A stretch of DNA of 16,556 nt, taken from contig PUNR01000137.1 in assembly GCA_003551805.1 (NCBI GenBank), positions 1-16,556 on the forward strand, given 5' to 3'. Position numbers and translations under genes: made by a program. Below the pieces are notes generated by a model, which was not told where the DNA came from, did not search any database, and worked only from the letters and a program-made list of their open reading frames with translations. Position 1 is the first letter of the stretch. Each line of letters opens with the position of its first letter. Shown in pieces: positions 5,735-12,221 of this stretch. Source of the stretch: Loktanella sp. (GTDB lineage: Bacteria; Pseudomonadota; Alphaproteobacteria; Rhodobacterales; Rhodobacteraceae).

Positions 5735-6720
5735 GCGGTGCCGAACAGCCCTGTTAACGCGCGCCGCACCAAAGCGGTGACACTGGGGCGGGGTGTGGCG
5801 TGAAACGGAAGGGGGCGGCACACCTCGATCGCGGCAACGCCGACGCGAGCGGTCAGGGCGCCGTTCACCACGCCTTCGCCAAAGCGTCGCGAGACTTTGG
5901 CCAATATCCCGCCCCCTGCAATCGTGCCGATCAGATCATCCCCCACCGCCAGCGCACCTGTCGCCACCAGATGTGCCAGAACCCCGCGCGTCAGCCGCCA
6001 TGACCCCAGCGTACCGGCCCTGCCGCCGTAGATTTCCGCGATCCGCCGGATCATCCGCAGATTGGCTGTCAGCGCAGTTATCAGATCAGCCAGCGCCAAG
6101 GGCACAAAGGCGGTGACCATGGCGACTTGTCGTGCCGCGGCTTCGACTTCGCGCATGGCGCGGGCGTCCAAGGGTGAAAGCAGCGTCGTTTCCGCCAACC
6201 CCAGCAGCGCATCGGCATCCAGCATATCCGCCTGCCGCTGTGCCAGTTCCGCCTTGCCCCATGTCACATCGGCCCTGCCGGCGTAAAGATTGTTGAGCGC
6301 TGCAATCACGCTGCGTGCGGCTTTCAGATCATTGCTGACCAGTGCGTCGCTGGCGCTGACCTGTACGGCATCCAGTTTTCGTAGCCGCCCGAACGCGGCC
6401 AGTTCGCGCAGACCGATCACCAGCACGACCAGCAGCAATAGCCCGACCAGAACCGTCGCGATCCAGCCCAACAGGGGCGCGCGTGCCAGCAATCCGGTGA
6501 CGTAGTCCCATGCGGCCAGTGAAACGACAAATCCCGTTAGAAGCAGCGCAAGCGACCAGAACCAGCGCGCCAGCCGCGACGGGCGGTGGCTGGCGACCAC
6601 GGCCAGACGTTGCATTGCGGCGGCTTGACTGGCCGCATCGGTGTCAGGCACGGCGGGGGCCGCATCGGGGCGGGCATTGTCCTGCCCGTCAAGGTCGATC
6701 AGGATCGGTCCGCGTGTCAT
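5731..6720 (-). CDS. ycjF: TIGR01620 / DUF697 family inner-membrane protein (YcjF-like)
   Basis: This 329-residue membrane protein is the partner of YcjX, as in the E. coli ycjXF pair, which belongs to the phage-shock regulon. A polar N-terminal tail of about 50 residues is followed by two membrane segments (about 52-71 and 83-106). A conserved C-terminal DUF697 region then carries VPLALADLITALTANLRMIR and a Gly-rich GTIAGGGILAKVSRRFGEG stretch. The ATG at 6718-6720 overlaps the TGA of ycjX (ATGA), so translation is coupled. The frame extends upstream within ycjX to 6843, but the coupled ATG is the natural start. Its TAA overlaps the DUF2125 TAG on the other strand. The precise molecular role is unknown; envelope stress is inferred from the E. 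coli homologue. Confidence 0.88.
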   Translation of the reverse strand: MTRGPILIDLDGQDNARPDAAPAVPDTDAASQAAAMQRLAVVASHRPSRLARWFWSLALLLTGFVVSLAAWDYVTGLLARAPLLGWIATVLVGLLLLVVLVIGLRELAAFGRLRKLDAVQVSASDALVSNDLKAARSVIAALNNLYAGRADVTWGKAELAQRQADMLDADALLGLAETTLLSPLDARAMREVEAAARQVAMVTAFVPLALADLITALTANLRMIRRIAEIYGGRAGTLGSWRLTRGVLAHLVATGALAVGDDLIGTIAGGGILAKVSRRFGEGVVNGALTARVGVAAIEVCRPLPFHATPRPSVTALVRRALTGLFGTA

Positions 6721-8129
6721 AGCTTGTCCCCCAGCAGAAATTGCGCCGCTTTGTCCAGCCGGATATGCGGCGGGCCGTCGCCTGTGCGCAGCGTCAGGGG
6801 GGCGGGGGCGAAATTCATCACGCTGTAGTCTGCATCCAGCCATTTTTCGGCGCCTTCACGCGCGGGCGTCAGCAAATGCGCCGGGTTGTCGGGCAGTTTT
6901 CCGGGATAGAACGCGGCCTGTTTGCCGCCATCAAGCAAGCGTCCGCGGACCACATCCAGCGGGCCATCGCGGTGGTCGATCGTGTCTTCGACGGTGGTGC
7001 GCAGGGCGGCGATGCTCATCGCGGCGGTTTTTGCACCTGCAAAATCGGCGCGGTCGCTTGCGTCACGCAGCAGCGCTTGGGTGATTGCGGTCAACTGGGG
7101 GTGCTGGGAATGGTGCAGGTGGTCGGCCTTGGTCGCCGCGAACAGGATTTTCTCGACCCGCCGTCCCTGAAATATCCGCGTCAGAAAGGCATTTCGTCCC
7201 GGTTTGAAAGCGCCCAGCACGGCAGCCATTGCGCGGCGCAGATCCTCTAGCGCGGCAGGGCCCGCGTGGATCGCGCCCAGCACATCGACCAGCACGATCT
7301 GCCTATCGATCTTGGCAAAATGATCCCGAAAGAAAGGGCGCACGATGTTGGCTTTGTAGCTGTCAAAACGGCGTGCCATCTCGCGGCCCAGCGATCCGCG
7401 CGCAAAGCGGTCACCGGCCAGCGGTGCAAAGGTCAGGACCGGCGATCCGGCCAGATCGCCGGGCAGCAGGAACCGCCCCGGTGTGCAGTCGGAAAACCCC
7501 GCCTCGCGCGCGGCATTCAGATGGGCGGTGAACGTGGCGGCGAGCGTTTCTGCCTGCGTCTCTGACAAGGGGGTTTGCGGGTCGGTCTGCCCCGCGAGGG
7601 TCAGATATGCATCGCCTTTGGGCCTGCCTCCGGCGCGGGCTAATGCTGCTTTAGCCCATTGCGCATAGGTCAGATCCAGCAGTCCCAGATCCAACAGCCA
7701 TTCGCCCGGATAATCCACAATATCGATATGGATCGTGCGCGGACCTGACAGCCCCGACAAAAGGCCGCTGGGTTGCACGCGCAAGGACAAGCGCAATTCG
7801 CTGATCTGGCGGGTGCCTTGCGGCCAGCTTGGGTCAGGGGCGGTCAGGCGGGCCAGATGGGTTTCGTAGGCAAAGCGCGGCACAGTATCGTCCGGCTGCG
7901 GTTGCAGGAACGCCGCCTGTATCGCGCCGCTGGCGGCGGCGGTCAGTTGCGGCATCCTTCCGCGGTCCATCAGATTTGCCACCAGCGAGGTGATGAACAC
8001 CGTCTTGCCCGCGCGCGACAGGCCGGTCACGCCCAGACGGATCACAGGATCGCTGAAAGGGGCGGTTAGGGTGCTGGTCACGTCATCCACGCGGCGTGTG
8101 ATCTGATCTGCGATTGCGGCAAAAACCAA
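6717..8129 (-). CDS. ycjX: YcjX-like P-loop NTPase (DUF463)
   Basis: The product, 470 residues from the proposed start, is a cytosolic P-loop NTPase of the YcjX/DUF463 family. Walker A is GLSRAGKT at residues 36-43 and a DxxG G3-like motif is VDYPGEW with Asp139 and Gly142. ATKADHL further on resembles a guanine-specificity T/NKxD motif, so GTP is the likelier substrate. The frame is open to 8594 across truA, but the upstream translation is low-complexity and antisense. No in-frame ATG or GTG lies between the family-like N-terminus and that region. I therefore choose TTG 8127-8129, which has AAAGGG (8136-8141) six bases upstream. ycjX precedes and overlaps the ycjF-like gene. No psp genes are nearby. 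Confidence 0.88.
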   Translation of the reverse strand: MVFAAIADQITRRVDDVTSTLTAPFSDPVIRLGVTGLSRAGKTVFITSLVANLMDRGRMPQLTAAASGAIQAAFLQPQPDDTVPRFAYETHLARLTAPDPSWPQGTRQISELRLSLRVQPSGLLSGLSGPRTIHIDIVDYPGEWLLDLGLLDLTYAQWAKAALARAGGRPKGDAYLTLAGQTDPQTPLSETQAETLAATFTAHLNAAREAGFSDCTPGRFLLPGDLAGSPVLTFAPLAGDRFARGSLGREMARRFDSYKANIVRPFFRDHFAKIDRQIVLVDVLGAIHAGPAALEDLRRAMAAVLGAFKPGRNAFLTRIFQGRRVEKILFAATKADHLHHSQHPQLTAITQALLRDASDRADFAGAKTAAMSIAALRTTVEDTIDHRDGPLDVVRGRLLDGGKQAAFYPGKLPDNPAHLLTPAREGAEKWLDADYSVMNFAPAPLTLRTGDGPPHIRLDKAAQFLLGDKL

Positions 8130-8135
8130 GGTGGA

Positions 8136-8141
8136 CCCTTT
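8136..8141 (-). promoter_or_regulatory. Ribosome binding site deciding the TTG start of ycjX
   Basis: AAAGGG on the minus strand lies six bases before TTG 8129. An ATG in the neighbouring sequence (8143-8145 region) is in a different frame, which leaves TTG as the only well-placed start for the YcjX reading frame. Confidence 0.6.
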
Positions 8142-8224
8142 CCATAAGCTTGCCCACAGATAAGCACGGGCAGCGGCGATGTGTAGGGATTGATTTTGCG
8201 CGCCTTGCCGCCTAATCGGGACGG

Positions 8225-8995
8225 ATGCCGCGTTATGCCCTTCTTGTCGAATATCATGGTGCCGATTTTGCCGGTTGGCAGCGGCAGAACGATCATGCGT
8301 CGGTGCAGGGCACGATCGAGGCGGCTTTGGCCAAGCTCGAACCTGGGCCACACACGATTGCCGCTGCGGGGCGCACCGATGCAGGGGTGCACGCAACAGG
8401 GCAGGTGGCGCATTGTGATCTGCAGCGCGACTGGGACCCGTTTCGTTTGTCAGAGGCGCTGAATTACCATCTGAAACCTGCGCCTGTCGCCGTGCTTGAT
8501 TGCGCTGTCGTGGCTGACGATTGGCACGCACGGTTTGATGCGCTGGAACGGCGCTATCTGTTCCGGCTGATGTCGCGCCGTGCGCCTTTGACATCAGAAG
8601 CGGGGCAGATGTGGCGGGTCAATCATGTGCTGGATGCGGACGCGATGCAGGCAGGTGCGGATCATCTGGTGGGGCATCATGATTTCACGACCTTCCGGTC
8701 GTCGATCTGTCAGGCCAAAAGCCCGGTCAAGTCGCTGGACGAATTGCGGGTCGAGGTTATCCCCCGCCACATCGGTACCGAATATCGGTTCCATGTCCGT
8801 GCGCGGTCGTTCCTGCATAATCAGGTGCGCAGCTTTGTCGGCACGCTGGAACGGGTCGGCGCAGGCGCATGGCAGCCTGATGATGTTGCCCGCGCTTTGG
8901 CTGCGCGTGACCGCGCCGCTTGCGGGCCGGTCTGCCCGCCACAGGGCTTATACCTCGCGGCGGTGCGTTATCCGGTCGATCCTTTCAGCCGCTAG
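8225..8995 (+). CDS. truA: tRNA pseudouridine(38-40) synthase TruA
   Basis: TruA converts uridines 38-40 of the tRNA anticodon arm to pseudouridine in the cytoplasm. The 256-residue length is normal. The catalytic Asp52 is in the hallmark GRTDAGVHA (49-57). Other conserved blocks are YHGADFAGWQRQ near the N-terminus, SVQGTIEAAL, ALNYHLKP, RRYLFRL, the GHHDFTTF motif, FLHNQVRSFVGTL, and the terminal PPQGLYLAAVRYP. The ATG follows GGGACG, a modest ribosome site only a few bases away. A weak promoter candidate, TTGATT (8190-8195) with 17 bases to TAATCG (8213-8218), lies just upstream but its -10 is poor. The TAG stop shares CTAG with the convergent glutathione S-transferase gene. Confidence 0.97.
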   Translation: MPRYALLVEYHGADFAGWQRQNDHASVQGTIEAALAKLEPGPHTIAAAGRTDAGVHATGQVAHCDLQRDWDPFRLSEALNYHLKPAPVAVLDCAVVADDWHARFDALERRYLFRLMSRRAPLTSEAGQMWRVNHVLDADAMQAGADHLVGHHDFTTFRSSICQAKSPVKSLDELRVEVIPRHIGTEYRFHVRARSFLHNQVRSFVGTLERVGAGAWQPDDVARALAARDRAACGPVCPPQGLYLAAVRYPVDPFSR

Positions 8996-9582
8996 GCCGC
9001 GTCGCGTGCGGCGGTGCGCTGTGCCGCAGGGCGGTCTCGGCAGCGTTGCACCCATGCGATGATCGCCGGATGACCCTGAGCCATGTCGGCAAACCACATG
9101 AACGGGCTGCTGCACAGCAGATCGGCGGCGGAATAGGTGTCGCCCAACAGATAGGGTTTGTCCTGCAAGGCTGTCGCCAGCGTTGCGATCATCGTGTCCA
9201 AATCGCGCAGGCTGGCGGTGATGGCGGGGTGTTCGATTTGCGCCCAGTGCAGGATGCCGACTGGTTCAATCACGCCCTGATAATAGAACAGCCACGAAAG
9301 ATACGCGCCGCGACCCTGTGCGCCATGCACCGGCCCTAGCCCCGCCTGCGGATAACTGTCGGTCAGATGCAGCATGATCGCGCCGCGTTCGCGGAAATGT
9401 TCGTCGCCATCGACCAGATACGGCACCTTCTTTTCAGGATGCGGGTTGCGCGGGTCGGGCGCGCCTGATCCGTCCTGACGGGGGATCGTGACCTCGACGA
9501 TGTCGATATCGGCGCCAAGTTCATCGATCAGCGTCAGGATCGAGGATGAGCGGGAATTGGGGGAATGGTAGAGAATGGGCAT
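8992..9582 (-). CDS. Glutathione S-transferase family protein
   Basis: This 196-residue protein has the two-part GST layout. The N-terminal thioredoxin-like domain starts with LYHSPNSRSSSIL, where a serine of the SPNSRSS segment would be the glutathione-activating residue. It contains KKVPYLVDGD with the cis-proline and then FRERGAIMLHLTD. The position that is usually Glu-Ser before the AI helix reads Glu-Arg-Gly here, which may alter glutathione binding. The C-terminal all-helical domain includes DKPYLLGDTYSAADLLCSSP, the conserved N-capping/hydrophobic staple region with its Asp. The ATG 9582 has GAGG (9589-9592) six bases away. The gene is divergent from the YafY-type regulator, which probably controls it. 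The electrophilic substrate cannot be predicted. Confidence 0.9.
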   Translation of the reverse strand: MPILYHSPNSRSSSILTLIDELGADIDIVEVTIPRQDGSGAPDPRNPHPEKKVPYLVDGDEHFRERGAIMLHLTDSYPQAGLGPVHGAQGRGAYLSWLFYYQGVIEPVGILHWAQIEHPAITASLRDLDTMIATLATALQDKPYLLGDTYSAADLLCSSPFMWFADMAQGHPAIIAWVQRCRDRPAAQRTAARDAA

Positions 9583-9625
9583 TGGAAACCTCGCTTTTTG
9601 TTGCCCTCGCAGCTATACCGGACCC

Positions 9626-9638
9626 ATCCTGACAGAAT
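9626..9638. promoter_or_regulatory. Candidate operator between the GST and YafY-type genes
   Basis: ATCCTGACAGAAT is palindromic about its central A except for one mismatched pair (C9628 with A9636). It lies in the 68-base divergent gap, 13 bases before the regulator ATG. From memory, CTGACAG/CTGTCAG half-sites occur beside other YafY-type regulators. It is a reasonable site for autoregulation together with control of the transferase, but promoters in this gap are not clear. Confidence 0.4.
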
Positions 9639-9650
9639 GCGGCAGTAGCG

Positions 9651-10331
9651 ATGGCCCGAACCGATAGATTGATGCGGCTGATGAATGCACTGCGGCGGCT
9701 GCCTGCGCCCGTCACCGCCGCGCGGTTGGCCGATGAAACCGGCGTGTCCGCGCGCCAGCTTTACCGTGACATCGCGACTTTGCGGGCGGGTGGCGCGCTG
9801 ATCGACGGGGCACCGGGCCTTGGCTATGTGCTGACCGAAGACCCCGCGCTGCCGCCGCAAAGCTTTTCGCGACTCGAGATTGAGGCCCTGATGCTGGCGA
9901 TGGGCGGGCTGGCGCAGATCGGGGATCCCGAACTGCAGCGTGCGGGGCAGGATGCGCTGGGCCGGATCATTGCGACCTTGCCCGACCGTCAGGCGCGGCA
10001 GGCCTCTCATGCGATCATGCGCAGTTGGCGGGCACCCGCGACACGGCCACCGGTGACGGTCGATCTGGCGCTGTTGCGCCACGCTTGCTGGGAAGAACGT
10101 GGCCTGACGATCCGCTATCTGGACCTGCGGGATCGCCTGTCTGAACGCGAAATCTGGCCGCTGGGCCTGTCATATAGTGATAACACCTTGGCCTTGCTGG
10201 CTTTTTGCCAGCTGCGGCAGGATTACCGTGTGTTCCATGCTTGTCGCATCCAGCAGGTAGCCGAGAATGGTGAAAGTTTCCGGCCAAGGCGCGTCGCTTT
10301 GCTGGATGCTTATCGCCGCAGTGGCGGTTGA
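9651..10331 (+). CDS. YafY-family transcriptional regulator (HTH_11 plus WYL-like domain)
   Basis: This 226-residue DNA-binding regulator has an N-terminal winged HTH at about residues 5-60. Its recognition helix is in VSARQLYRDIATLRAGGA, followed by the wing GAPGLGYVLTEDPALPP. A linker leads to a C-terminal WYL-type domain (about 138-205) containing REIWPLGLSYSDNTL and CQLRQDYRVFHACRI. The Trp-Tyr-Leu tripeptide itself is not kept, so the ligand pocket is divergent. The ATG 9651 gives the family-typical MARTDRLMRLMNALRRLP start, though its ribosome site is weak. The gene is divergent from the GST gene, an arrangement I have often seen for this regulator class, so local control of the transferase is likely. 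The inducer is unknown. Confidence 0.87.
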   Translation: MARTDRLMRLMNALRRLPAPVTAARLADETGVSARQLYRDIATLRAGGALIDGAPGLGYVLTEDPALPPQSFSRLEIEALMLAMGGLAQIGDPELQRAGQDALGRIIATLPDRQARQASHAIMRSWRAPATRPPVTVDLALLRHACWEERGLTIRYLDLRDRLSEREIWPLGLSYSDNTLALLAFCQLRQDYRVFHACRIQQVAENGESFRPRRVALLDAYRRSGG

Positions 10332-10445
10332 TTATGCCGTGGAACCAAAGCGCTGTCCCGATGTTATAGCTTGTGATTGGCTAATCTTGTACCGTTGGTC
10401 TAGGTTTGCAGTAAATCGGGCAGAACGAGTGGTGGGGGCAAAACG
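10332..10445. other. Intergenic region upstream of tamA
   Basis: These 114 bases must carry the end of the regulator transcript and the tamA-tamB promoter. The best promoter candidate is TTGGCT with 18 bases to TAGGTT, both boxes weak. GGGGG at 10434-10438 is the tamA ribosome binding site, seven bases before the GTG. I see no clear terminator hairpin after the regulator, so read-through into tamA is possible. Confidence 0.4.
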
Positions 10446-12221
10446 GTGAAGGCATACCTGTGGTTGACGACAGGCCTTGTTTTTGGGGCGAGTGTGGCAG
10501 TAGCACAAGAGGTGCGGTTGGTCGCCGATACGGTCCGCAGTCCGCTAAGTGACGCCTCTCTTCTGCGCAGTCTTGACGACACCGCAGCGCCACAAGATTA
10601 CATCGCTGCTGCCCGCGCGGATTATCGCCGATTGCTGACCGCGCTTTATGCGGCCGGATATTACGCTGGCACCATCTCGATCACGGTGGACGGTGTGGAG
10701 GCCTCGGGCATTTCCCCGCTGGCCGCGCCAACCGCGATCGGTGAAGTGGTGATTACTGTAAACTCTGGCCCGCTTTTCACCTTTGGTCAGGTCGCAATTG
10801 CACCGCTGCCTGAAACTGCGGAATTGTCGGAAAATCTGGGGCCGGACGAACCTGCCTTGTCTGGCGAAATCCGTAGCGCAGCCAATGCGGGCGTGACGTC
10901 ATGGCGTGAATTGGGCTATCCGCTTGCGCGTGTGGACAACCAGCAGATCGTCGCCCGCCATCCCGAGGAAAAGCTGGATGTGACCATCGGGCTGGCTCCC
11001 GGCCCGCAATTGCGTTTCGGTGAACTTGAAGTGACCGGCAACCGCCGCGTGCGCACAGAACGCGTAGTCGCAATCGCGGGCTTGCCCACAGGCGAGGTGT
11101 ATTCGCCACAGGCAGTCGCCGCCGCTGAAACGCGTTTACGCCGCACGGGGGCGTTTAATAGCGCCGCTTTGCGTATCGGCGAGCAGGCTGGCCCCGATGA
11201 TACAATCGGCGTGCGCGCGCAGGTTGACGAAGCCAAGCGTCGCAGGATCGGGTTCGGGCTTGAAGTGTCATCCGTTGAAGGGCTGACCGTTTCCACCTTC
11301 TGGCTGCATCGCAACCTGTTGGGCGGGGCAGAGAGATTGCGCCTTGAAGCGGTGGTGTCCGGTATCGACGGGGACACCGGCGGCACCGATTATGCGCTGC
11401 GTGCTGCCTTTGGCCGGCCCGCGACCTTTGGTCCGGACACCGATTTTTATGCGAACGCCGCGATTTCACGGCAGGATGAACCCACCTTTCTGGTCGACAA
11501 GCTAGAGGTAGAAGCCGGTCTGACCCGCTATCTGACGGATGATCTGACCGTGCAGGCCGGTATCGGCTTGCTGACCGCGCGTGAAGAAAGCGCGCTGGGC
11601 AACCGCGATTACACGCTGGTTACGCTGCCGCTGCGGGCTACGCTGGACCGGCGCGACGAGCCGACCAATGCGACGTCAGGCTATTATCTGGACGGGCGTC
11701 TGACGCCATTTGTCAGTATCGACGGTGATCTGGCCGGTGCCCGCATTTACGGTGACGGTCGTGTTTATCGCAGCTTTGGCGAAGATGACGGGTTCACGCT
11801 GGCGGCACGCGGCATGGTGGGCAGCCTTGTCGGGATTGATATCACCGACGCGCCCGCCGACTTTTTGTATTTCTCTGGCGGTGGCGGCACCGTGCGGGGG
11901 CAGCCGTATCAATCGCTTGGTGTTGAGTTCACCCAAGGGACCGACACGGTAACCACTGGCGGGACGTCCTTTGTCGGGGCGCAGCTTGAGGCGCGCTATG
12001 CCATTCGCAATAATCTGTCTCTCGTTGGTTTTTATGACGTGGGCTACATCGGTGATACCGCTGTGCCCGGCGAAAACGGCGATTGGCATGCAGGTGTCGG
12101 CATCGGGGCGCGCTACGATACGGGGATCGGGCCGATCCGGTTGGATATCGGGACACCGGCCAGCGGCGACGATGTCGGCGAAAGCGTGCAGGTTTACATC
12201 GGAATAGGACAAGCGTTTTGA
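10446..12221 (+). CDS. tamA: TamA, Omp85-family outer membrane translocation/assembly protein
   Basis: TamA is the outer-membrane subunit of the translocation and assembly module, which helps insert autotransporters and other beta-barrel proteins together with TamB. The product has 591 residues, close to E. coli TamA. A signal peptide MKAYLWLTTGLVFGASVAVA precedes QEV. Three POTRA domains follow (about 20-110, 112-190 and 192-265); the third shows RFGELEVTGNRRVRTERV and AETRLRRTGAFNSA. The 16-strand barrel occupies the rest, with the loop-6 signature VRGQPYQSLG and the C-terminal strand VQVYIGIGQAF ending in the Phe expected of the assembly signal. The start is GTG 10446, since no in-frame ATG gives a signal peptide. 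Its TGA overlaps the tamB start. Confidence 0.94.
   Translation: MKAYLWLTTGLVFGASVAVAQEVRLVADTVRSPLSDASLLRSLDDTAAPQDYIAAARADYRRLLTALYAAGYYAGTISITVDGVEASGISPLAAPTAIGEVVITVNSGPLFTFGQVAIAPLPETAELSENLGPDEPALSGEIRSAANAGVTSWRELGYPLARVDNQQIVARHPEEKLDVTIGLAPGPQLRFGELEVTGNRRVRTERVVAIAGLPTGEVYSPQAVAAAETRLRRTGAFNSAALRIGEQAGPDDTIGVRAQVDEAKRRRIGFGLEVSSVEGLTVSTFWLHRNLLGGAERLRLEAVVSGIDGDTGGTDYALRAAFGRPATFGPDTDFYANAAISRQDEPTFLVDKLEVEAGLTRYLTDDLTVQAGIGLLTAREESALGNRDYTLVTLPLRATLDRRDEPTNATSGYYLDGRLTPFVSIDGDLAGARIYGDGRVYRSFGEDDGFTLAARGMVGSLVGIDITDAPADFLYFSGGGGTVRGQPYQSLGVEFTQGTDTVTTGGTSFVGAQLEARYAIRNNLSLVGFYDVGYIGDTAVPGENGDWHAGVGIGARYDTGIGPIRLDIGTPASGDDVGESVQVYIGIGQAF
12206..12209 (+). promoter_or_regulatory. 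Ribosome binding site deciding the TTG start of tamB
   Basis: AGGA inside the last codons of tamA lies eight bases before TTG 12218-12220. No ATG or GTG in frame is placed between this site and the hydrophobic signal sequence, so TTG is the most likely start. The TTGA overlap with the tamA stop implies coupled translation. Confidence 0.6.

Noticed and set aside
8130..8594. N-terminal extension of ycjX across truA
   Set aside because: The extra residues are low-complexity and antisense to the well-conserved truA; family homology begins at the TTG start.
12083..12217. N-terminal extension of tamB inside tamA
   Set aside because: It would place about 45 Arg-rich residues before an evident signal peptide and lies within the conserved TamA barrel end.
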